Below, in pieces: positions 6,044-9,920 of a stretch of DNA of 9,920 bases; position 1 is the first letter of the stretch; each line of letters begins with the position of its first letter. The notes below the pieces were generated by a model. That model saw only the letters and a list, made by a program, of their open reading frames with translations. It was not told the DNA's origin and ran no database searches. The stretch spans positions 1 through 9,920 of the forward strand of contig JAJRSP010000183.1 in assembly GCA_024278775.1 (NCBI GenBank), given 5' to 3'. A program made the translations under genes and the position numbers. This DNA comes from Planctomycetota bacterium (GTDB lineage Bacteria > Planctomycetota > Phycisphaerae > UBA1845).

Positions 6044-6997
6044 GTGATGAGCGCTACGGCCTCCGCAAATCCTAACGATCCCATCAGTCCTGACGGCTCG
6101 GTACCGGCTACCTGGTTCGAGTTGGTTTCGCCGCCGGCGCGAGTGCGGATCGCCGTGGTGGCGGCGTTGATCCTGGTGGTGTATTGGAGCTCGATTCGGA
6201 CACATCTCGTGGGACGATGGCTTCACGATGGCAATTGGTCGCATGGATGGCTGATTCCCGCATTTAGTCTCTATTTGCTCAATTCCAAGCGAGACGAGCT
6301 GGCGCGTTGCCGGCCGAAGGCGAGCTACGTTGGTGCCCTGGTGTTGGTCGTGTCGTTGGCGATGTACTTTGTGAGTGCATGGCGTCTGCGTATGGCCTAT
6401 CCGCAGGCGCTGTCGATCGTGGGCACGGTATTTGGTGCGACGTTGCTTCTGGGCGGATGGCGTGTGATGCGTGTGGCCTGGTTCCCCATTGTGTTTCTGG
6501 TGCTGGCTGTGCCGCTTCCCGATCGGCTGTATGTGTCGATGACGATGCCGCTTAGACAGCTTGCATCGAGTGCCGCGGCCATGCTCATGCCGTTGTTTGT
6601 CTCCGGGTTGCACACCGATGCGCAGGCGGTAGTGATCGACTACGTGTTACCGGGGAGTCCGCCGGGCACGTTGAACGTGGAGGAGGCGTGCAGCGGGATG
6701 CGACTGCTGATGGCGTTTGTTACGTTGGGCGTGGCCATGTCGTATGTGGGTGACCGACCGATTTGGCAGCGGCTTGTGATGGTGATGTTCTGTTTACCAA
6801 TTGCGGTATTTTGCAACACGGTGCGTGTGACGATAACGGGTTTGCTTATTGTACTCGGTGCCAAGACATGGGCGACAGGCTTACCGCACCAACTGTTGGG
6901 TATTGTGATGCTGATGGTGGCGTTGTCTTTGTTCGGGCTGCTGGGCTATGTGCTTAGTCATTTGTTTGTGGACGTACCCGACGAAGCGTCGACGTGA
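6044..6997 (+). CDS. Exosortase of EpsH/XrtA-like type (EPS-linked)
   Basis: This 317-residue polytopic membrane protein is a second exosortase. Conserved features, numbered from GTG 6044, are H67 in the NWSHGWLIP motif, the P-L-P-D turn (157-160), catalytic Cys216 in EEACSGMRLL, Arg261 in CNTVRVTITG and His282 in GLPHQLLG. Roughly eight hydrophobic helices span 36-308. Length and motifs fit the full-size EpsH family that processes PEP-CTERM-like proteins, but the chain ends after the core, without the EpsI-like C-terminal extension seen in some fusions. GTG 6044 and ATG 6047 are adjacent possible starts. The 8-nt gap from the exporter gene and the chain-length/kinase gene downstream place it in an EPS operon, the classic setting of exosortases. 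No clear PEP-CTERM substrate for it is visible in the window. The exact exosortase subclass cannot be set by eye. Confidence 0.87.
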   Translation: MMSATASANPNDPISPDGSVPATWFELVSPPARVRIAVVAALILVVYWSSIRTHLVGRWLHDGNWSHGWLIPAFSLYLLNSKRDELARCRPKASYVGALVLVVSLAMYFVSAWRLRMAYPQALSIVGTVFGATLLLGGWRVMRVAWFPIVFLVLAVPLPDRLYVSMTMPLRQLASSAAAMLMPLFVSGLHTDAQAVVIDYVLPGSPPGTLNVEEACSGMRLLMAFVTLGVAMSYVGDRPIWQRLVMVMFCLPIAVFCNTVRVTITGLLIVLGAKTWATGLPHQLLGIVMLMVALSLFGLLGYVLSHLFVDVPDEAST

Positions 6998-7025
6998 TCG
7001 ACGGGAAAAAGTGACCTGAAGGAGC

Positions 7026-7050
7026 CGGTGGATCCGGCCCACCGTTTTTT
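7026..7050 (+). terminator. Intrinsic terminator-like hairpin between exosortase and BY-kinase genes
   Basis: CGGTGG (7026-7031) pairs perfectly with CCACCG (7039-7044) around a 7-nt loop, and six T residues follow at once (7045-7050). This has the form of a Rho-independent terminator, with a short 6-bp stem. It lies inside the 68-bp gap before ATG 7066, so it would end or attenuate transcription of the upstream genes and lower expression of the kinase, or the kinase gene may have its own promoter. Function is inferred from form only. Confidence 0.5.
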
Positions 7051-7065
7051 CGAGAAAGATGCACC

Positions 7066-9273
7066 ATGACAACTCCTTCGACGAAGGCATCCGAGCGAAC
7101 CGCTATGCCGGTGGCCCTTCACGCCGTGTCTGATGGCGGTGTGACACCGCCGACGGTTTCGGACGTGTTGGCGATGCTTCGGCGGCGCGCCGTGTTGATT
7201 ATCCTCCTTTTTGTTCTGTTCTCGGGTCTTTCGGTGTTGGGATTCGCCGTGTGGTACCTCTACTACCCCGGCTACCTCGCGGAGTGCCAGATCGAATGCA
7301 TTTCCAATCTGCCCCAGACGAGCCTGACGGTGGAACAGGAGCGCCTTCGACAGGATGAGTATGAGCGTTTCGTTCGCACGCAGGCGTTGATGCTTAAAAG
7401 TCCATCGGTGTTGGGTGAGGCGTTAAAGCTCAACGCCGTCCGTGAAACGGATTGGTTTAAATCGGTGAAGCCGGGAGATTATCTGCTGGAGTTGGCGGAT
7501 CAATTGATCGCCACGCCCGTGAGAGGGACTAACATTTTGCGTGTGGCGATGGAGTGTCGAACGAAGAGTGATCCGGCCATCATTGTGAACGAGATCGTCA
7601 ACCAGTGGTACAGTATGGTAAAGCGGCAGTCAGCAGAGGATTTCACGTCGGATCGGCTTGCGCTGTTGCAGCAGGAACTTGCCGATCTGAGTCGAAAGGT
7701 GGCACAGGATCAAGACCGCCTCAAGTCGATCGCCGAGCGGCTTCCGCCGGGTGCGATTGAGAACCCCGGTAACAACATCACCTCTCAGGAGGTGCGGCAG
7801 TACGGCGAAACGGTGGCGCTGCTCGAGCTGGAGCTTTCTCAGTTGGAGCAATACCGTACGATCTACAACGATCCGGAGGGTGTGGCCGTGACGGCCGAGG
7901 ATCGTGCGATTATCGAGCAAGATCCGGAGATCGCACAACTGGTGCAGTCTGTCTTTGTGCTCCAGCAGCAGCAGGCGTCCGGTGCCAAAGTCTTTGGGGC
8001 AAACCACTCGATCAGCAAAGAGATCGCTGCGCAGATCGAGGTGGCCAAGCAGGAGCTGACCAGAAAACGCCTGGAAAAACTTCGTGAACGTCGCGCCGAT
8101 ATGACGGAGGCCTCGAATACCGCTTATGACAACGCGCGTTATGCGCTGTTTATGGCACGCGAGAGTCTGTCTCGCGCGGAGTCCGCCTTGCAGGATCAGG
8201 ATGCTTTACTGTTTGACTATCGAAACTTGAGTGTGAGTATTGACGCAGACTTGGAGTATCGTCTGCAGTTGGAGACGCATATCAAGTCGTTGGATCGGAT
8301 TCGCACGCAGCGTTCGGCGATTAACGTACACGTGGCGCAGCCGGCGATCGATCCGTTGGAGCGGCATAGTCCGACGTTTTGGTTGGTGGCCTTCGGTATT
8401 ATGATGTCGATGGTGTGTTCGGTGGGTATCGGGTTGGCGCTGGAGTTGTTGGACACGTCTGTGCGAACGACACAAGACATTACGCGGCACCTGGAAGTTG
8501 CCATGTTGGGAGCCGTTCCGGATATGGACGATGAGGAATCGCCCATTGAAAGGGTGGAAACGGCTGTGCGTGATGCTCCGCAGTCGATGATTGCGGAGGC
8601 GTTTCGACACGTTCGAACCAATCTGCAGTTTTCGTCTCCGGCCGACAGTCAGCGTTCGTTGGTGATTACCAGCCCGCAGCCTTCCGACGGTAAGACGACT
8701 GTGGCGTGTAATCTGGCGATCACCGTGGCGCAATCGGGTCGGCGTGTGTTGCTGGTGGATGCGAATTTTCGCCGATCCGCCATACACATGCATTTCGACG
8801 GCGTGAAGAAGGGCGGTCTGAGCAATATTCTGATTGGTGACGGACAACTAGACACCTACGTGAGTCGAGCGAGGACGCCGCACCTGTGGGTTCTCGGAAG
8901 TGGACCCGCCGCACCGAATCCCGGAGAGTTGTTGAGCGGGGAGCTGTGGCAGCGCTTTCTGAAAGATGCGTTCTCTCAATATGATCAAATCATCATTGAC
9001 ACGGCTCCCGTGCTTCTTGCGAGTGACGCGGCCGTCCTGGCGACTGGTGTGGATGGTGTGATTCTGGTCGTGCGTGCGAACGAAAGCACACGTGGCGCGG
9101 CGCGGCGTGCCTGTCACGTGATAGAGGACGTCGGTGGTCATCTGTTTGGCGTCGTACTAAATGCGGCGCGTGCGCGGCGGGGAGGCTACTTCCGCGAGCA
9201 GCTTCGTACCTACTACGATTATCACACCGAAGCCGACACGGACGGCCTGTCGGCGTCGTCGGATGACGATTAG
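7066..9273 (+). CDS. Wzz-type chain-length determinant fused to BY-type tyrosine autokinase
   Basis: This 735-residue inner-membrane protein combines polysaccharide co-polymerase and bacterial tyrosine kinase (Wzc-like) in one chain. A first transmembrane helix lies at about 43-63 and a second at 438-459; between them is a Wzz domain with long charged coiled-coil stretches (about 190-265 and 320-415). The cytoplasmic kinase has AEAFRHVRTNLQF (510-522), Walker A PQPSDGKTT (537-545, Lys543), Walker A' VLLVDANFRR (561-570) and Walker B IIIDTAP (642-648). The C-terminus carries a short Tyr cluster (708, 716, 717, 719) before an acidic tail, the usual autophosphorylation site. It would control chain length and export with the Wza-like protein. 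The ribosome site is weak. No separate phosphatase gene is in the window. Confidence 0.93.
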   Translation: MTTPSTKASERTAMPVALHAVSDGGVTPPTVSDVLAMLRRRAVLIILLFVLFSGLSVLGFAVWYLYYPGYLAECQIECISNLPQTSLTVEQERLRQDEYERFVRTQALMLKSPSVLGEALKLNAVRETDWFKSVKPGDYLLELADQLIATPVRGTNILRVAMECRTKSDPAIIVNEIVNQWYSMVKRQSAEDFTSDRLALLQQELADLSRKVAQDQDRLKSIAERLPPGAIENPGNNITSQEVRQYGETVALLELELSQLEQYRTIYNDPEGVAVTAEDRAIIEQDPEIAQLVQSVFVLQQQQASGAKVFGANHSISKEIAAQIEVAKQELTRKRLEKLRERRADMTEASNTAYDNARYALFMARESLSRAESALQDQDALLFDYRNLSVSIDADLEYRLQLETHIKSLDRIRTQRSAINVHVAQPAIDPLERHSPTFWLVAFGIMMSMVCSVGIGLALELLDTSVRTTQDITRHLEVAMLGAVPDMDDEESPIERVETAVRDAPQSMIAEAFRHVRTNLQFSSPADSQRSLVITSPQPSDGKTTVACNLAITVAQSGRRVLLVDANFRRSAIHMHFDGVKKGGLSNILIGDGQLDTYVSRARTPHLWVLGSGPAAPNPGELLSGELWQRFLKDAFSQYDQIIIDTAPVLLASDAAVLATGVDGVILVVRANESTRGAARRACHVIEDVGGHLFGVVLNAARARRGGYFREQLRTYYDYHTEADTDGLSASSDDD

Positions 9274-9386
9274 CCGTGGGGTGTGGTCCTGCCTTTGGCG
9301 TGCTCCGGGGTTGGAGATACGGAAGTCGTTGCGCAACCAGTGAGCCCCGTTCCTGTGCGGGGGAAGCCGCGTATCGGTTGCCGTCT
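9274..9386. other. Convergent intergenic gap after the kinase gene
   Basis: This 113-bp gap lies between the kinase stop and the end of the LysR remnant. A perfect 10-bp palindrome GTTGCGCAAC sits at 9328-9337, flanked by CGGGG (9306-9310) and CCCCG (9345-9349), which could form a larger hairpin, but there is no T-run. No gene is seen. Confidence 0.3.
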
Positions 9387-9667
9387 CTATCTGACAGATG
9401 ATCCCGCGTCAGCGAACATCCCCCGGGCCAGTGTAAGGAACCACCCCATGACGGGTGAGGTATGCTTGTCGGTGTGACGCACGAGGCAGATCGGACGCTT
9501 GAGCCGGAGACCCGTGATCGGGAGCTTCTTGAATTGCCGGCGGCGGATCTCGCGCTTGAGTCCGTGAATCGACATGAATGAGATGCCGACGCCGGCGGCG
9601 ACCAGTGCTTTTACTGCTTCCGGTCCTTCAAGTTCGATGGTTGGCACGAGCGTGCCGCCGGCCTTAG
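9387..9667 (-). pseudogene. 3' remnant of a LysR-family transcriptional regulator, cut by the IS
   Basis: The minus-strand frame encodes about 93 residues matching the end of a LysR-type effector-binding domain: TLVPTIELEGPEAVKALVAAGVG is followed by ISFMSIHGLKREI, a pro-rich LPITGLRLKRPICLV strand pair and SPVMGWFLTLARG. LysR regulators are normally about 300 residues with an N-terminal helix-turn-helix; here everything upstream is missing, and the frame runs directly into the inverted-repeat end at 9668. The ATG at 9674 lies inside the IS end, so any product would start from IS sequence and lack DNA binding. The most likely history is insertion of the IS into a lysR gene; the 5' part might lie beyond the right IS copy. 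Confidence 0.78.
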
Positions 9668-9835
9668 CCCGCATTATTCATTGCTTGGTTGTGACAATCT
9701 CTGACCGACGATTCGATGCCGCGGGGACGGACTTGTGCCCCAGGAGGGGTGGGCGTGCGCACAAAACCCCCTTTCCCCAATGAAAAAACCGGCGTGTCAG
9801 AGGGTCACGTTGAGACTTGGGTGCCACCGGGCAAG
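9668..9835 (-). repeat. Right inverted-repeat copy: 3' end of an insertion sequence
   Basis: This is the reverse complement of 1-168 with three substitutions. Its inner terminus is at 9668, where similarity stops abruptly next to the LysR remnant. The element extends to the right beyond 9835, because a transposase-like frame continues there. Together with the left copy it brackets 169-9667 with both IS 3' ends facing inward, the arrangement of a composite transposon or of two independent insertions. Confidence 0.87.
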
Positions 9836-9920
9836 GCGGCGATGCGTTGGCACACTTTGCGGAACCATGCCAAGTGCGGCCAATGAGCGGGGATGGTGAT
9901 CACGATGCGCCGAACGGAAC
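9805..9920 (-). CDS. C-terminus of an IS transposase (partial, IS1380-like?)
   Basis: Reading inward on the minus strand from 9918, the frame gives 37 residues ending at TGA (9805-9807), including RRIVITIPAHWPHLAWFRKV and then CQRIAALPGGTQVST. The IPAHWP-type motif near the end, followed by a hydrophobic/basic helix, is reminiscent of DDE transposases of the IS1380 family, but this is a short fragment. The same last ten residues occur at the left edge (2-31, plus strand), which supports a coding frame conserved between two IS copies. The rest lies outside the window. Confidence 0.45.
   Translation of the reverse strand, partial: SVRRIVITIPAHWPHLAWFRKVCQRIAALPGGTQVST

Noticed and set aside
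5621..6613. Minus-strand open frame of 330 codons opposite the exporter and exosortase genes
   Set aside because: The composition (His/Arg/Gln repeats) is that of an antisense shadow; both plus-strand genes have clear family motifs.
9283..9477. Small plus-strand frame after the kinase gene
   Set aside because: No ribosome site or motif, and it overlaps the recognisable LysR remnant on the other strand.
1..9920. CRISPR array, tRNA or rRNA genes
   Set aside because: No regularly spaced direct repeats, tRNA-like cloverleaf or rRNA sequence was seen on either strand.

Overview
The window carries a bacterial protein-sorting and envelope-polysaccharide locus of roughly 9.5 kb, enclosed by two inward-facing inverted copies of the same insertion-sequence end. 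Composition is fairly GC-rich with frequent GTG/TCG codons. The mix of an IPTL-CTERM/exosortase H set, a second exosortase, a Wza-type exporter and a fused Wzz/BY-kinase means a Gram-negative (diderm) host. A Planctomycetota (Phycisphaerae-like) host is my best guess, but it rests on gene content and style only.

Layout: (1) 1-168, end of an IS whose body lies upstream. (2) 169-586, an AT-richer stretch without a convincing gene. (3) 587-1294, a membrane protein resembling the N-terminal half of apolipoprotein N-acyltransferase but without the nitrilase catalytic half. (4) 1410-3442, a tight sorting module: a secreted protein with a C-terminal IPTL-CTERM-type signal, exosortase H, and an overlapping gene for an XrtH-associated-type membrane protein. 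(5) 3562-4017 on the minus strand, a small lipoprotein with an Ig-like domain. (6) 4018-4469, a divergent intergenic region. (7) 4470-9273, a Wza-like export lipoprotein with a long acidic insert, a second exosortase of EpsH/XrtA general type, and a fused chain-length determinant/tyrosine autokinase. (8) 9387-9667 on the minus strand, the 3' remnant of a LysR-type regulator cut by (9) the second IS end at 9668-9835, followed by the C-terminus of its transposase.

How it may work together (inference): XrtH and its partner would process and anchor the IPTL-CTERM protein. The second half encodes export, length control and a coupled exosortase of an exopolysaccharide system, whose glycosyltransferases, polymerase and flippase are not in the window. 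Exosortases are typically linked to EPS loci, so the two halves plausibly form one envelope-assembly island, and the flanking IS copies suggest it may have been mobilised or captured as a unit. The most notable points are the IS bracketing of a two-exosortase island, the Lnt-like half-protein beside the XrtH set, and the acidic insert in the exporter.
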